Of a DNA stretch of 64,000 nucleotides, positions 48,464 through 59,775 are shown piece after piece. Source of the DNA: Rhodobacterales bacterium. Its GTDB lineage: Bacteria; Pseudomonadota; Alphaproteobacteria; Rhodobacterales; Rhodobacteraceae. The DNA lies in the NCBI GenBank assembly GCA_025362795.1, contig JANYFE010000051.1, positions 1 to 64,000 on the forward strand, given 5' to 3'. The notes beneath the pieces are model-generated. The model made no database searches. It saw nothing but the letters and a program-made list of their open reading frames with translations, and was not told the origin of the DNA. The translations under genes were made by a program, and so were the position numbers. Within the stretch, counting starts at the first letter, position 1; each line of letters starts with the position of its first letter.

Positions 48464-48910
48464 TTAGGCCGCTCTGAACACCAGCGCCACGCCGTTCATG
48501 CAATAGCGCAATCCGGTCGGCTGCGGGCCGTCGTTGAAAACATGGCCCAAATGCCCTCCACAGCGGCTGCAGTGCACCTCAGTTCGCCCGCCATCCGCGC
48601 CGGTCCCCACGGCATCCGCCAGCGGCTGCCAGAAAGACGGCCAACCGGTGCCGCTTTCGAACTTGGTGTCCGATGAATAGACCGCCAAATCACACCCTGC
48701 ACAGGAAAACTGACCCTTGCGATGTTCCTCCAGCAACGGGCTGGTCCCGGCCCGCTCGGTGCCTTGCTGGCGCAGAACCTTGTATTGCGCCGGGGTCAGC
48801 AGGCTTTGCCATTCGGCATCGCTATGTGTCACTTTGAAGGTCTCGGCCCAGGCACCACGGCCCAAGCTGGCGAATACCGTGCCAAGGGCAAGAAAGCTGC
48901 GACGTTGCAT
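48464..48910 (-). CDS. msrB: Peptide methionine (R)-S-oxide reductase, exported form
   Basis: The 148-residue enzyme reduces methionine-R-sulfoxide. An N-terminal twin-arginine-like signal (MQRRSFLALGTVFASLGRGAWA) indicates a periplasmic form. The mature domain has the zinc site CAGC and CSRCGGHLGHVF, ESGTGWPSFW, and the catalytic Cys in LRYCMNGVAL. AAGGAG five bases before ATG 48910 decides the start. It is monocistronic as far as seen. Confidence 0.93.
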   Translation of the reverse strand: MQRRSFLALGTVFASLGRGAWAETFKVTHSDAEWQSLLTPAQYKVLRQQGTERAGTSPLLEEHRKGQFSCAGCDLAVYSSDTKFESGTGWPSFWQPLADAVGTGADGGRTEVHCSRCGGHLGHVFNDGPQPTGLRYCMNGVALVFRAA

Positions 48911-49106
48911 ATGAACTCCTTTCAGGGGTTTGTGCCAGAATACCGGCAATCGCCCGCCCGACCGCCAACAAAATCATCACCTCACGCAGTTGCGAAGCAT
49001 CGTGAACACAGCCGCGCCCCTTGCAGCCCCCGGCGGAATGTTCCAAACAAGTCACTGAAATGCCGGCCCGCAAATCGGGTCTGCCATCTGTTCATGGACG
49101 GTTGCA

Positions 49107-50081
49107 ATGCTGAATACGGTCGCAAAACCCACGGAAGACATCTCGGTCCGCGAGGTGTTTGGCATTGATACCGAGATGAAGGTCAAAGGCTTTGCCGAGG
49201 CGACCGATCGGGTTCCGGCGATTGACCCGACCTATAAATTCGACCCTGACACCACTTTGGCGATTCTGGCGGGTTTTGCCTATAACCGCAGGGTAATGAT
49301 CCAAGGCTACCACGGCACCGGCAAATCCACCCATATCGAACAGGTTGCCGCTGCACTGAAATGGCCCTGCGTGCGGGTCAACCTCGACAGCCACATCTCC
49401 CGCATCGACCTGATCGGCAAGGACGCGATCAAGCTGCGCGACGGCAAGCAAGTGACCGAATTCCACGAAGGCATCCTGCCCTGGGCCCTGCGCAACCCGG
49501 TCGCCATCGTGTTCGACGAATACGACGCGGGCCGCCCGGACGTGATGTTCGTCATCCAACGCGTGCTGGAACATGACGGCAAGCTGACCCTCTTGGACCA
49601 GAACGAGATCATCACCCCCCACCCGTCCTTCCGCCTGTTCGCCACCTCCAACACCGTTGGCCTTGGCGATACCACGGGCCTCTACCACGGCGTGCAGCAG
49701 ATCAACCAGGCCCAGATGGACCGCTGGTCGCTGGTGGCTACGCTGAACTACCTGAGCCACGACGCGGAAGCTGCGATCGTTCTAGCCAAAAGCCCGCACT
49801 ACAACACCGAAAAAGGCCGCAAGCAGATTGGCCAGATGGTCACGGTCGCCGATCTCACTCGCACCGCCTTTATGAACGGTGACCTTTCCACCGTGATGTC
49901 GCCGCGCACCGTTCTGAACTGGGCACAAAACGCCGAGATCTTCCGCAACGTCGGCTATGCCTTCCGCCTGACTTTCCTGAACAAATGCGACGAGCTGGAA
50001 CGCAGCACGGTGGCCGAATTCTACCAACGCTGTTTTGCCGAGGAACTGCCAGAAAGTGCGGCAAGCATGGCGATGAAGTAA
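49107..50081 (+). CDS. cobS: Cobaltochelatase subunit CobS
   Basis: The 324-residue AAA+ ATPase belongs to the aerobic cobalt chelatase CobNST, which inserts cobalt into hydrogenobyrinate diamide on the way to adenosylcobalamin. Walker A is GYHGTGKST at 67-75 and Walker [17 protein letters not shown] near 130-145; sensor and arginine-finger regions follow. The usual partner cobT is not in the following bases; instead a gene-poor region and a minus-strand operon come next. B12 made with this subunit would serve nrdJ. Confidence 0.95.
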   Translation: MLNTVAKPTEDISVREVFGIDTEMKVKGFAEATDRVPAIDPTYKFDPDTTLAILAGFAYNRRVMIQGYHGTGKSTHIEQVAAALKWPCVRVNLDSHISRIDLIGKDAIKLRDGKQVTEFHEGILPWALRNPVAIVFDEYDAGRPDVMFVIQRVLEHDGKLTLLDQNEIITPHPSFRLFATSNTVGLGDTTGLYHGVQQINQAQMDRWSLVATLNYLSHDAEAAIVLAKSPHYNTEKGRKQIGQMVTVADLTRTAFMNGDLSTVMSPRTVLNWAQNAEIFRNVGYAFRLTFLNKCDELERSTVAEFYQRCFAEELPESAASMAMK

Positions 50082-50604
50082 GGGGCGCGGGCGGACTTGA
50101 AGGTGCTAGCCCGCTGGACCCAACGCAATTGAGGCGAGGCGCGGATGAAGTCCTATCTTCGCGCCCTGTCGGTTCGGTTCAACTGGCTGGCCGGTCATCC
50201 CAAGCAAGGTCGCGACCGCAGCGACGTCGGCAAATGCCATCGCTCCTTTCCGGAAGAGCGTCATTTGAGTTTCCATCTTATCGCGGACAACGGAATTGCC
50301 GTGATCGGGCATTCTTCATCCTGCAATGGACATCGCAAGCCAGCTTGATTTGGAACCATGATCAACATCTTGCCGTTCAGCATCCAGCGGGCGTCAACGC
50401 GATCCAGCGAGCAGCTATCGACGTGACGCTGGCTTTCACCAACCCTACTCGATTTTCCCTGGTGCCAGCCGCCATAAATCTGACCAAGCGGTTAACGAAA
50501 AAAATCAAACATTTGATTTCAATGACATTTCCAAGATGTCCACATGCGGACACCCGCGACAATTCCGGGCGCCACCAGCGGGGCGCCCGGCAATATCTCT
50601 GGTT
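50082..50604. other. Gene-poor region after cobS with a possible lipoprotein remnant
   Basis: No intact gene is supported. On the minus strand 50106-50276 reads MTLFRKGAMAFADVAAVATLLGMTGQ and then EPNRQGAKIG. This looks like the first 45 residues of an OmpA-type lipoprotein whose lipobox Cys has become Met and whose body is missing. That is a tentative reading. The AT-rich end near 50495-50540 lies just past the rnj stop. Confidence 0.3.
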
Positions 50605-52281
50605 CTACTCCGCTGCCAGCCTGCTGACCACCACTGTGACCTCTGGTTTTTTGCCGATTTCTTCCATCGTGACCTGGCGCACCACCCGCTTAAGCGCCTC
50701 GTCCAGCTTGTCATCGTCGCCCAACAGCTTCTTGCTGGCCCCGGCAACAAATTCCCCCAGATCGCCCTCCAGCGTTTCCGCCAGATCGCGCCCGCCCTTA
50801 CCCTTGGTCGGCAAGCCGCGCAGATCGACCCACGCATCGCCCAAAGGATCGTCGCCCTCGTCCAAAATCAGCGTCACCGTGATGTGACCATTCAGCGCCA
50901 TGCGGATCCGGTCGCGCACAACGCCGTCCATCGCGCCGATCAATGCAGACCCATCCAGGAAGGTCCGCCCCGCCTCGATCCGCTCCGCCACCACCGGCAC
51001 ATCACCGGAGATGTCCAACATCGTACCATTGGTCGCGATCATCGAGGCAATTCCAGCGTCATGCGCAATCCGCACATGTTCGCGCAGGTGGCGATGCTCG
51101 CCGTGCATCGGGATCACCATGTCAGGCAACAGCAGGCGGTGGACATGCTCCAGATCAGGCCGGTTGGCATGGCCCGAAACGTGGTACTTCCCGGTGTTGT
51201 CATCAATCACGTCGACGCCCATCTCCGAAAAAGCGTTGATGATCTTGCCGACTTCGCGTTCATTGCCCGGAATACACTTGGACGAAAACAGGAACGTATC
51301 GCCCTCTTTCATCTCCAGCCCCAGATATTTGCCCCGCGACAGTTGCGCCGAAGCCGCCCGACGCTCGCCCTGCGACCCGGTGACGATCAGCATCAGGTTG
51401 CGGCGTGGCACTTCCAGCGCGGCCTCCGGGGTGATTGTCGGCGGAAACTTGGCCAGCACACCGGATTCTTCCGCCGCTGTTACCATCCGCTTCATCGCCC
51501 GCCCCAGCAGGCAGACCGAACGACCCGCCGCCCGCCCGGCCTCTGCCAGCGTTTTCAGCCGCGCCACGTTGGAGGCGAACGTCGTCGCCACCACCATGCC
51601 ACCCGCACCGCGGATCAATTCGGCGATCGGTTCTGGCAGGGTGCTTTCCGACCGCCCGGCATGTAGCGAGAACACGTTGGTGCTGTCACACATCAGCGCC
51701 CGCACCGGAGTTTCCGCGGCGATCTCAGCAAATCGCTGATCCTCCCAGCCCTCACCAACGCCCGGATTGGCATCCAGCTTGAAATCGCCGGTGTGCACGA
51801 TTCGCCCCGCAGGCGAGTCGATGACCAAGGCTGCACTTTCTGGGATCGAATGGCTCACCGGAACAAACTGCACCGTAAACGGCCCCGCCGTCACCGCCGC
51901 AGGCCGCGCCTCGACCGTCTTGATCGCATCCAACGGCAGCCCGGCTTCCTCGAACTTCATCCGGCCAATCGTCGCGGTAAACTTCCGCGCATAGATTGGC
52001 TTTTTCAGCTGCGGCCACAGATGTGCCAGCGCGCCGATGTGGTCCTCGTGCGCATGGGTGATGAAAATTGCTTCCAGCCGATCAATCCGCGCCAGCAGCC
52101 AAGAGATATCGGCCATGATCAGATCGACACCGGGCGTCGAATCCATATCCGGGAACGAAACCCCCAGATCGACCAGAATCAGCCGTTCGCGCCCTTTCTG
52201 CCCATAGCCATAGACATAGGCGTTCATGCCAATTTCCCCGGCGCCGCCGAGGGGTAGATAAATCAGTCTTTCACCGGCCAT
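50605..52281 (-). CDS. rnj: Ribonuclease J
   Basis: The 558-residue metallo-beta-lactamase/beta-CASP nuclease acts in RNA processing and decay and in rRNA maturation. It has the zinc motif HAHEDH at 76-81, SHSIPES, HTGDFKLD, CDSTN, the beta-CASP domain with TFASNVARL, VTGSQGER and SSKCIPGNE, and the C-terminal domain. Length fits alphaproteobacterial RNase J. Its start overlaps the end of coaX by 11 bp, so it is the distal gene of the nuo-birA-coaX transcript. Confidence 0.95.
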   Translation of the reverse strand: MAGERLIYLPLGGAGEIGMNAYVYGYGQKGRERLILVDLGVSFPDMDSTPGVDLIMADISWLLARIDRLEAIFITHAHEDHIGALAHLWPQLKKPIYARKFTATIGRMKFEEAGLPLDAIKTVEARPAAVTAGPFTVQFVPVSHSIPESAALVIDSPAGRIVHTGDFKLDANPGVGEGWEDQRFAEIAAETPVRALMCDSTNVFSLHAGRSESTLPEPIAELIRGAGGMVVATTFASNVARLKTLAEAGRAAGRSVCLLGRAMKRMVTAAEESGVLAKFPPTITPEAALEVPRRNLMLIVTGSQGERRAASAQLSRGKYLGLEMKEGDTFLFSSKCIPGNEREVGKIINAFSEMGVDVIDDNTGKYHVSGHANRPDLEHVHRLLLPDMVIPMHGEHRHLREHVRIAHDAGIASMIATNGTMLDISGDVPVVAERIEAGRTFLDGSALIGAMDGVVRDRIRMALNGHITVTLILDEGDDPLGDAWVDLRGLPTKGKGGRDLAETLEGDLGEFVAGASKKLLGDDDKLDEALKRVVRQVTMEEIGKKPEVTVVVSRLAAE

Positions 52282-53053
52282 CCGAATTCTCTTTGTTATA
52301 GGCGTTGATCAGGACCAGACCATACATCGTCAGATCATCCTCAATCGCGTAAAATAGCTCTGTTCCTTGGGCAAACAAGGACGCGAGTCCTCCGGTCGCA
52401 ATCACCTTCATCGGGTGAACCCGCTCCCGCCGCACCTCGCGCACGATGCCTTCGATCAGGCCGACATAGCCCCAATACACGCCCGACTGCATGCAGGCCA
52501 CCGTATTCGTGCCAATCACCCGGGCCGGTTTGGCAACATCGACATGGGGTAGCGCGGCGGCCGCCGTATGCAGTGCCTCAAGGCTCAGGTTGACGCCCGG
52601 AGCAATCACGCCACCGATGTAAGCACCGTCTGTGTCCACCACGTCAAAGGTGGTTGCCGTGCCGAAATCCACCAGGATCAGGTCGCCGCCATGCCGGTCG
52701 AACCCGGCCACGGTGTTTACCAACCGGTCAGGCCCGACCGTTGTGCCCTGATCGACGCGGGGCGGCACCGGCAGCCGACACTCGGGCTTGCCCACGACCA
52801 GAGGTCGGCACTGGAAATAGCGGTCGCACAGAACCCGCAAGTTGAACACGACACGCGGCACGGTGGAGGATATGACCGCCTCCGTCACCCGCGCCTCGAC
52901 CTTGGTCAGCATCATCAGGGACGACAACCAGACAAAATATTCATCCGCCGTCCGCTTGTGATCCGTGGCAATCCGCCAGGTCGCCAGAAACCGCACCCCG
53001 TCCCAGATCGAGAACACAGTATTGGTATTGCCACAATCAATTGCCAGAAGCAT
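52271..53053 (-). CDS. coaX: Type III pantothenate kinase
   Basis: CoaX phosphorylates pantothenate, the first step of coenzyme A synthesis. The 260-residue ASKHA-fold protein has LLAIDCGNTNTVFSIWDG (phosphate loop), GPDRLVNTVAGF, LVDFGTATTFDVVD and YIGGVIAPGVNLSLEAL. GGGAGAG lies before ATG 53053, chosen over an in-frame ATG nine codons earlier. It lies between birA and rnj in one run of genes. Confidence 0.95.
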   Translation of the reverse strand: MLLAIDCGNTNTVFSIWDGVRFLATWRIATDHKRTADEYFVWLSSLMMLTKVEARVTEAVISSTVPRVVFNLRVLCDRYFQCRPLVVGKPECRLPVPPRVDQGTTVGPDRLVNTVAGFDRHGGDLILVDFGTATTFDVVDTDGAYIGGVIAPGVNLSLEALHTAAAALPHVDVAKPARVIGTNTVACMQSGVYWGYVGLIEGIVREVRRERVHPMKVIATGGLASLFAQGTELFYAIEDDLTMYGLVLINAYNKENSDGR

Positions 53054-53134
53054 GCCGCTCTCTCCCGCATCGCCGGTCATTTTGGCGCAAAAACTCCACT
53101 GGGGTCTGAAGGTTTGAAACCTCCACCGCCGCCC

Positions 53135-53911
53135 TCAAAAGAAAACCTCCGCCGCCGGAATGGCGACACGCCCCGCCGCGGTGCCAAGGATAAGCGCCCC
53201 TGACTCGTCCACCGTCTCGAACCGCCCCTCGCGGCTTTGCGTCCCCGTGCGTGCGCGGATCACCTCACCCAACCGGGCCGCATGTGACAGCCATGCCGTG
53301 CGCAACGGCGCAAACCCCTCGCTGACAAACACCGCTTCCCATTTGGCGTAGGCCGGGGCCAGATGGTCAAGGAAAGTCTCCGGGCCGATCCGCAACCCCG
53401 TCTCCTCCAGCAGCGTCACCGCACGCAATGCCCCTGGTTCCAGCATACTCGCCTCCGGCGCCGCGATCAGGTTCACACCGACCCCAATCGCCAGATGCGC
53501 GACACCCAGACCCGCCGCCACGCTTTCCAACAAAACCCCCGCCACCTTGCAACCATTCAGCAGCACGTCATTTGGCCATTTCAGCGCAAACGCCCCCGGC
53601 AATCCGGTCAAAGCCACAAACGCATCCCGCAGCGCCAGCGCGGCCGCGAAGGATCGCAAGGCCACCCGGTCCGCCGGCTCATTCGGCACCATAACCAGCG
53701 TGCCATGGAAATTTCCTTTCGGGCTGGCCCAAGGCCGCGCCCGCCGCCCCCGTCCCGCCGTCTGCTCCTCTGCCAACAGCCAAGCCGCCCCGCTCAGCGA
53801 AGATGCCAGCCGCAATCCCTCGGCATTGGTGCTGTCAATCGCGCCATAAACCCGCCGCCCGACGCCCTTGGGCCAGACCGGCCTATCCGACAAGCGATTG
53901 CGCGGCGGCAA
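53135..53911 (-). CDS. birA: Biotin--[acetyl-CoA-carboxylase] ligase
   Basis: The product of up to 258 residues is a biotin protein ligase without the N-terminal DNA-binding domain, so it modifies biotin carriers but does not repress bio genes. [37 protein letters not shown] and [20 protein letters not shown] form the biotinyl-AMP pocket. The start is uncertain: ATG 53911 overlaps nuoN by 29 bp, and TTG 53893 is an alternative nearer the first conserved residues. A birA at the end of complex I genes is also known from the Paracoccus NQO cluster. Confidence 0.93.
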   Translation of the reverse strand: MPPRNRLSDRPVWPKGVGRRVYGAIDSTNAEGLRLASSLSGAAWLLAEEQTAGRGRRARPWASPKGNFHGTLVMVPNEPADRVALRSFAAALALRDAFVALTGLPGAFALKWPNDVLLNGCKVAGVLLESVAAGLGVAHLAIGVGVNLIAAPEASMLEPGALRAVTLLEETGLRIGPETFLDHLAPAYAKWEAVFVSEGFAPLRTAWLSHAARLGEVIRARTGTQSREGRFETVDESGALILGTAAGRVAIPAAEVFF

Positions 53912-55319
53912 TCGCCGCAGGCTCGATGCCGAAGAAGTTCACGATCCCCAACAGCATCGCCGCCGACACCGCCACCAAAGCCAGCCATTGCACCGGGGCC
54001 ATCCGGCTTGTCGTCACTTCGCCCTCAGACCCGAAATACATGTAGAACACGATCCGCAGATAGTAGAACGCCCCGATCACCGATGCCACCGCTCCGGCCA
54101 AAGCCAGCCAGGCCATGTCGGCATCCACTGCCGCCTTCAGCACATAGAACTTCCCGAAGAACCCCAACATCGGCGGCACACCCGCCAGGCTGAACAGCAG
54201 CACCAGCATCGCCAGCGCCTTCAACGGCTCGCGCTTGGAAAACTGGTTCAGCCCCATGATGTCCGTGACCGGCTTGCCGTCCTTCTCCATCGACAGGATA
54301 AAGGCGAAAGTACCGACGTTCATCGTCACATAGATCACCATGTAGATCAGCATTGCCTGCACGCCCTCGGCCGTGCCCGACGCCAACCCCATCAGCGCAA
54401 ACCCCATATGCGCAATCGAGGAATAGGCCATCAGCCGCTTGATATCGCGCTGCCCGATGGCGGCAATCGCCCCCAGAAACATCGACGCCACCGACAGCGC
54501 AGCCAGCACCTGAGACCATTGCCCCACAACGCCGCCAAACGCATCCTGTACCAGCCGTGCAATCAGCGCCATCGCCGCCACTTTGGGCGCGGTCGCAAAG
54601 AACGCGGTCACCGGGGTCGGTGCACCTTCATACACATCCGGCGTCCACATGTGGAACGGTGCCGCCGATACCTTGAACGCCAGCCCGGACAGCATGAACA
54701 CCAGCCCGAAAAGCAAGCCCAGCGGCACGGCCGCCGAAACCGTGGTCAAGATACCCGAAAACAGTGTCGTCCCTGCATAGCCATAGACCAGCGACGCGCC
54801 ATACAGCAGCAACCCCGAAGACAGCGCCCCCAGCACGAAATACTTCAGCCCCGCCTCGGTCGATTTGGCATTGTCGCGCTGCAAACTGGCCACGACATAC
54901 AGCGCCAGCGATTGCAACTCCAACCCCATATACAGCGCCATAAGATCGCCCGCCGACACCATGACCATCATGCCGACAACGCTCAGCGCGATCAGGATCG
55001 GATACTCGAACCGTGCCAGCCCGCGCCGCACCATGAAATCCTGGCTGATCACCAGCACCGCCGCCGCCGACACCAGGATCGTGACCTTGGCGAACCGTGC
55101 AAAGGCATCGTCGGTAAACATGCCGCCAAACGCCACCCGGATCCCCGTCTCGCCCAAACCAATCCACAAAGCGAGCGCCACCATCAGCCCCGCCGTGGCC
55201 CAGGTCAGCGCCGCCGTCAGCCCGTCCTTGCCCGCATATACCACCACCAGCAGCGCCAGCATCGCATACAGCGACAGGATCAGTTCGGGCAGAACCACCG
55301 CGAAATCAGAAGACATCAT
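53883..55319 (-). CDS. nuoN: NADH-quinone oxidoreductase subunit N
   Basis: The 478-residue antiporter-like proton-pumping subunit of complex I in the inner membrane has 13-14 spans. They include [20 protein letters not shown] with the conserved Glu, [16 protein letters not shown] with Lys, and [31 protein letters not shown]. It is the last nuo gene; birA overlaps its end. Size and motifs are normal. Confidence 0.96.
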   Translation of the reverse strand: MMSSDFAVVLPELILSLYAMLALLVVVYAGKDGLTAALTWATAGLMVALALWIGLGETGIRVAFGGMFTDDAFARFAKVTILVSAAAVLVISQDFMVRRGLARFEYPILIALSVVGMMVMVSAGDLMALYMGLELQSLALYVVASLQRDNAKSTEAGLKYFVLGALSSGLLLYGASLVYGYAGTTLFSGILTTVSAAVPLGLLFGLVFMLSGLAFKVSAAPFHMWTPDVYEGAPTPVTAFFATAPKVAAMALIARLVQDAFGGVVGQWSQVLAALSVASMFLGAIAAIGQRDIKRLMAYSSIAHMGFALMGLASGTAEGVQAMLIYMVIYVTMNVGTFAFILSMEKDGKPVTDIMGLNQFSKREPLKALAMLVLLFSLAGVPPMLGFFGKFYVLKAAVDADMAWLALAGAVASVIGAFYYLRIVFYMYFGSEGEVTTSRMAPVQWLALVAVSAAMLLGIVNFFGIEPAAIAAAQSLVG

Positions 55320-55331
55320 TCACCTAGTCCT

Positions 55332-56864
55332 TCAGTTCGATACCACGGCCGCGTCCGCAGGGACCGAGGCTCGGAATTCCGTAATCAGCGCACCGACCGA
55401 TGGCCCGATCATGTCCGTCACAACCGCCGGATAAACCCCCAGCAGCAGCGTCATCGCCACCAGCGGCGCAAAAATCGCCCGCTCGCGGTGGTTCATATCC
55501 TGTATCGTTGCCAGCGACGCCTTAACCAAAGGACCCAGTGCCACGCGGCGATACAGCCACAGCGCATAGGCCGCCGACAAGATCACACCACTGGTCGCCA
55601 CCGCCGCCACCACCGTGTTCACCTGAAAAATTCCCATGAGCACAAGGAATTCGCCGATAAACCCGCTGGTCCCCGGCAAGCCGACATTGGCCATCGTAAA
55701 GAACATGAACACCAGCGCATAGGCCGGCATCCGGTTGACGAGCCCGCCATAGGCGTCAATCTCCCGCGTGTGCATCCGGTCATAGATCACGCCGACGCAC
55801 AGGAACAATGCGCCGGAAATAAACCCGTGCGACAGCATCTGGAAAATCGCGCCGTCAATCCCTTGCTGCGTGACCGTGAAAATCCCCATCGTGACATAGC
55901 CCATATGCGCCACCGACGAATAGGCGATCAGCTTTTTCATGTCCGACTGCGCCAACGCCACCAGCGAGGTGTAGACGATTGCAATCGCGCTCATCCAGAA
56001 CACCACCGGAGACCACAGATGCGACGCCACCGGGAACATCGGCAGGCTGAACCGCAGGAAGCCGTAGCCGCCCATCTTCAGCAAGATCGCCGCCAGCACC
56101 ACCGACCCCGCCGTCGGGGCCTGAACATGCGCATCCGGCAACCAGGTATGCACCGGCCACATCGGCATCTTGACGGCAAAACTGGCAAAGAACGCAAGGA
56201 ACAACAGCGTCTGCAACCCGCCCGCCACATGCAGCCCCAAGACTGCAATCGGCTCATGCGCGAAATCGAACGTCATCAGTGTCGGAATGTCGGTGGTCTT
56301 GGCCGCCCAATACATCGCCACCATGGCAACCAGCATCAGGACGGAGCCCAGGAACGTATACAGAAAGAACTTGAAGGCCGCATAGATCCGGTCCTTGCCA
56401 CCCCAGATCCCGATGATCAGGAACATGGGTATCAGCCCGGCCTCGAAGAACAGATAGAACAGCACAAGGTCCAGCGCGCAGAACACGCCCAGCATCAGCG
56501 TCTCCAACAGCAGAAACGCGATCATGTATTCCTTGACGCGCGTCTCCACGTTCCAGCACGCCGCAATCGTGATCGGCATCAGGAAGGTCGTCAGCATCAC
56601 AAACAGCACCGAAATGCCATCAATCCCCATCTTGTAGTGCAGACCCAGAACCCAGGTCCGGTCCTCGACAAACTGGAACCCGGTGTTGGCCGGATCGAAC
56701 CCCTTGAGCAAGAACAACGAGGCTATCAGGCTCAACGTGCTGGCAAACAGCGCCAGCCATTTGGCATTCCGCGCCGCAGCCGCATCATTGCCGCGCAGGA
56801 ACAGCGCCAGAACAGCCGCCGCAACCGCCGGAATATAGGTGATGATCGACAGGAGGTTATCCAT
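55332..56864 (-). CDS. nuoM: NADH-quinone oxidoreductase subunit M
   Basis: The 510-residue antiporter-like membrane subunit has [23 protein letters not shown] with the key Glu, [37 protein letters not shown], and [20 protein letters not shown] with the pump Lys. The start at ATG 56864 coincides with the end of nuoL (overlap of one base); the frame is open further upstream but inside nuoL. It is 12 bp from nuoN. Confidence 0.96.
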   Translation of the reverse strand: MDNLLSIITYIPAVAAAVLALFLRGNDAAAARNAKWLALFASTLSLIASLFLLKGFDPANTGFQFVEDRTWVLGLHYKMGIDGISVLFVMLTTFLMPITIAACWNVETRVKEYMIAFLLLETLMLGVFCALDLVLFYLFFEAGLIPMFLIIGIWGGKDRIYAAFKFFLYTFLGSVLMLVAMVAMYWAAKTTDIPTLMTFDFAHEPIAVLGLHVAGGLQTLLFLAFFASFAVKMPMWPVHTWLPDAHVQAPTAGSVVLAAILLKMGGYGFLRFSLPMFPVASHLWSPVVFWMSAIAIVYTSLVALAQSDMKKLIAYSSVAHMGYVTMGIFTVTQQGIDGAIFQMLSHGFISGALFLCVGVIYDRMHTREIDAYGGLVNRMPAYALVFMFFTMANVGLPGTSGFIGEFLVLMGIFQVNTVVAAVATSGVILSAAYALWLYRRVALGPLVKASLATIQDMNHRERAIFAPLVAMTLLLGVYPAVVTDMIGPSVGALITEFRASVPADAAVVSN

Positions 56865-58852
56865 CACTTCGCCCCCCCGCCCAGCGTCATCCAGGTCAGC
56901 AGCAGGCCAATCCCGATCACCATCGCGAAGGCATAGGTGAAGATATAGCCCGACTGCATCCGCCCGGCCCACCGCGTGAAGAACGGAATGATCCCCAGCG
57001 CCACGCCATTCAGCGTGCCGTCGATCACATTGCCGTCGCCGCGCTTCCACAGAAAATTGCCCAACCAGTTGGCGGTCCGCACAAAGATCACGTCGTAAAC
57101 CTCGTCAAAATACCACTTGTTCAGCAAGAACCGGTAAAGCGGCGCCTGCTGTTCGGCCAGTTTGCCCGGCAGGTCAGGACGGCGAATGTAGAACAGATAC
57201 GCTACCGCAAAACCGATCAGCATGGCGATGAACGGCGCCAGGCTGACCAGCGCCGGGCTTTCATGGGCCCGCTCGATCACATCCATATTCGCCATATATA
57301 TGCCGCCAGCGCCGGGCGCGCCGCCTTCGGTCAGGTTGAAGAAATGCTGCATCCCTTCGACATTCGAAAAGAAACTGCCAACCCAGATCATGCCAGCAAA
57401 CACCGCGCCCAGCGCCAGCACCCCCAGCGGGATCAGCATCGACATGCCGCTTTCCTGGGCATGTTCGTGCTTGTGATGGTCGCCCTTTTCCGGCCCGTAA
57501 AACGTCATGAAGATCAGCCGCCACGAATAGAAACTGGTGAAACAGGCGGCGACCACCAGCAGGGTAAAGCCATACATCGACCCGCCGGCATAGGCGCTTT
57601 CGATGATCGCGTCTTTCGACAGGAAACCCGCGAACCCGATATGGGTGAACGGTATCCCCACCCCGGTAATCGCAAGCGTGCCAATCAGCATCGCCGCAAA
57701 GGTGAGCGGGATTTTCTTCCGCAATCCGCCATAGTTCCGCATGTCCTGTTCATGGTGCATCGCGGTGATCACCGATCCCGCCCCCAGAAACAGCATCGCC
57801 TTGAAAAACGCATGGGTGAACAGGTGGAACATCGCCACGCCGTAAACCCCCGACCCCGCCGCCACGAACATATAGCCCAACTGCGAACAGGTCGAATACG
57901 CTATCACCCGCTTGATGTCGTTCTGCACCAGCCCGACCGTCGCCGCAAAGAACGCGGTGGTCGCGCCAATGACCACGATCAACTCTTTAGCCTGCGGGGC
58001 AAATTCATATAGCGGCGACATCCGGCAGACGAGGAACACCCCCGCCGTCACCATCGTCGCCGCATGGATCAGTGCCGACACCGGCGTCGGCCCCTCCATC
58101 GCATCCGGCAGCCAGGTGTGCAGGAACAATTGCGCCGACTTGCCGCAAGCGCCCACAAACAGCAGCACGCCCAACAGGTTGGCAGCATTCCAGTCCCACC
58201 ACAGGAAATGCAGGTTCTGCTTTGACAGCTCCTCGACGCCCGCGAACACATCATCAAACTTGATGCTGTCGGTCATGTAGAACAGCCCGAAAATTCCCAG
58301 GGCAAAGCCGAAATCGCCAACCCGGTTGACCACGAATGCCTTGATCGCTGCCGCATTCGCCGTGGGCTTGCGGTAGTAGAACCCGATCAGCAGATAGGAA
58401 GCGACGCCGACGCCCTCCCAGCCGAAAAACATCTGCACCAGGTTGTCCGCCGTCACCAGCGCCAGCATGGCAAAGGTGAAAAACGACAGATAGGCAAAAA
58501 ACCGCGCCCGATACGGCTCGTCATGCCCCCAGTTTTCGTCATGCGCCATGTAGCCGAACGAATACAGGTGCACTAAAGTCGACACCGTCGTCACCACCAC
58601 CAGCATGATCGCCGTCAGCCGGTCCAGCCGGATGCCCCAGTCTGTCGACAGCGACCCGCTTTCGATCCAGCGCAGCAGCGTGATGTGCTGCGTCGTCCCG
58701 TCAAAGGTCAGGAACACATACCACGACAGCACCGCCGCCAGAAACAACAGCCCGGTCGAGATGACCTGCGCCACCCTTTCGCCCAGCACGGTCCAGAAGA
58801 ACCCGCAGATCAGCGCACCGACCAGCGGCGCCAACAGGATGATCGTTGTCAT
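56864..58852 (-). CDS. nuoL: NADH-quinone oxidoreductase subunit L
   Basis: The 662-residue distal antiporter-like subunit carries the long lateral helix near its C-terminus. Motifs include [20 protein letters not shown] with the conserved Glu, [32 protein letters not shown] and [20 protein letters not shown] with Lys, all intact. It is separated from nuoK by 3 bp. Confidence 0.96.
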   Translation of the reverse strand: MTTIILLAPLVGALICGFFWTVLGERVAQVISTGLLFLAAVLSWYVFLTFDGTTQHITLLRWIESGSLSTDWGIRLDRLTAIMLVVVTTVSTLVHLYSFGYMAHDENWGHDEPYRARFFAYLSFFTFAMLALVTADNLVQMFFGWEGVGVASYLLIGFYYRKPTANAAAIKAFVVNRVGDFGFALGIFGLFYMTDSIKFDDVFAGVEELSKQNLHFLWWDWNAANLLGVLLFVGACGKSAQLFLHTWLPDAMEGPTPVSALIHAATMVTAGVFLVCRMSPLYEFAPQAKELIVVIGATTAFFAATVGLVQNDIKRVIAYSTCSQLGYMFVAAGSGVYGVAMFHLFTHAFFKAMLFLGAGSVITAMHHEQDMRNYGGLRKKIPLTFAAMLIGTLAITGVGIPFTHIGFAGFLSKDAIIESAYAGGSMYGFTLLVVAACFTSFYSWRLIFMTFYGPEKGDHHKHEHAQESGMSMLIPLGVLALGAVFAGMIWVGSFFSNVEGMQHFFNLTEGGAPGAGGIYMANMDVIERAHESPALVSLAPFIAMLIGFAVAYLFYIRRPDLPGKLAEQQAPLYRFLLNKWYFDEVYDVIFVRTANWLGNFLWKRGDGNVIDGTLNGVALGIIPFFTRWAGRMQSGYIFTYAFAMVIGIGLLLTWMTLGGGAK

Positions 58853-58855
58853 TCT

Positions 58856-59161
58856 TCAGCCCTTCATCACATTCGCGTCTTCAACTTCGATGGTGCCGCG
58901 CGTGCGGAAGAACACCACCAGGATCGCAAGGCCAATCGCCGCCTCGGCCGCCGCAACCGTCAGCACGAACATGGTGAACACCTGCCCCACCAGATCGCCC
59001 GACATCGACGAAAAGGCCACAAAGTTGATGTTGACCGCCAAAAGCATCAGTTCGATCGACATCAGGATGACGATGACATTCTTCCGGTTGAGGAAGATGC
59101 CAAAGATCCCAATGACGAACAAAGCCGCCGCCACAATCAGGTAATGTTCCAGTCCCACCAT
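58856..59161 (-). CDS. nuoK: NADH-quinone oxidoreductase subunit K
   Basis: The 101-residue protein has three membrane spans, with the conserved Glu residues in [20 protein letters not shown] and [18 protein letters not shown] that belong to the central polar path of complex I. The start at [10 protein letters not shown] matches the family length; the upstream frame runs into the hairpin region. nuoL follows after 3 bp. Confidence 0.95.
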   Translation of the reverse strand: MVGLEHYLIVAAALFVIGIFGIFLNRKNVIVILMSIELMLLAVNINFVAFSSMSGDLVGQVFTMFVLTVAAAEAAIGLAILVVFFRTRGTIEVEDANVMKG

Positions 59162-59203
59162 CATCGTCCCTCCGGGTCTTGGCCCGTTTTGTCGTTTGGG
59201 AGA

Positions 59204-59258
59204 TGCGTGAAACCACGCACCCTGCCCATCATTCCGCAGGGTGCGTGATCTCACGCAC
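59204..59258 (-). repeat. Three overlapping hairpins between nuoK and the upstream secreted-protein gene
   Basis: TGCGTG-AAAC-CACGCA (59204-59219), CGCACCCTGC/GCAGGGTGCG (59216-59225 with 59236-59245) and GTGCGTGA-TC-TCACGCAC (59241-59258) are all perfect. The middle stem shares bases with both outer ones, so either the two outer hairpins or the middle one can form, not all. Confidence 0.7.
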
Positions 59259-59267
59259 CACCCCGGT

Positions 59268-59765
59268 TCACCCGCCCGTCATCGTCTCGGGATAATACAG
59301 CTGACACCCGCAATCGGCCCGCGCCGCCTTGTCGGTATACATCTTGGGCAGTGCCCCTTCGGTGATCGGATAGCCGTAGGTCTTGGCATTGGTCTTGAAC
59401 AGCGCCTCGTTGGCCAGACGCGACTGCTTGCGCAGCATGTCGACAAAGGCGAACAGATCGCCCTGCGGCGGCAAGCCCTTGGAACTGTCGGTCAACAGAT
59501 ACGACGTGTTGATCTGCACCAGCTTGCGCGTCGCGCAGTTGACCAGCGAGTAGCGCTCCGTCGTGCCCTTGGCATCCTCTTCCTCGGTCTGGACCCCGGT
59601 AAAGCCGCTGCCTTCGTTGGTGATCGGATATTCCTTATGGCGGCCAAAGCTGTTGGTCGCCTCCGACCCGCAGGCTTTCAACTGCTTGATCACCTGATTG
59701 TCCGCAAAAACCGCCGTCACGGAAAGCGCCGTCACCAGCGTCGTCAAAATTGCCGTTCTGAACAT
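59268..59765 (-). CDS. Secreted protein of unknown function inside the nuo operon
   Basis: The 165-residue protein has a signal peptide (about 1-21, ending VFA) and four Cys in the mature part ([27 protein letters not shown]). This suggests disulfides in the periplasm. I recognise no enzyme motif. It lies between nuoJ and nuoK, same strand, 10 bp from nuoJ. Extra reading frames at such positions are known in the Paracoccus complex I cluster; whether this is one of them needs comparison. Confidence 0.75.
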   Translation of the reverse strand: MFRTAILTTLVTALSVTAVFADNQVIKQLKACGSEATNSFGRHKEYPITNEGSGFTGVQTEEEDAKGTTERYSLVNCATRKLVQINTSYLLTDSSKGLPPQGDLFAFVDMLRKQSRLANEALFKTNAKTYGYPITEGALPKMYTDKAARADCGCQLYYPETMTGG

Positions 59766-59775
59766 TCCAACCTCC

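Noticed and set aside
53868-56936. Open frame of about 1020 codons antisense to nuoN and nuoM
   Set aside because: It is His/Arg/Gln-rich and repetitive, a mirror of hydrophobic membrane-protein codons. No start signals or homology are visible.
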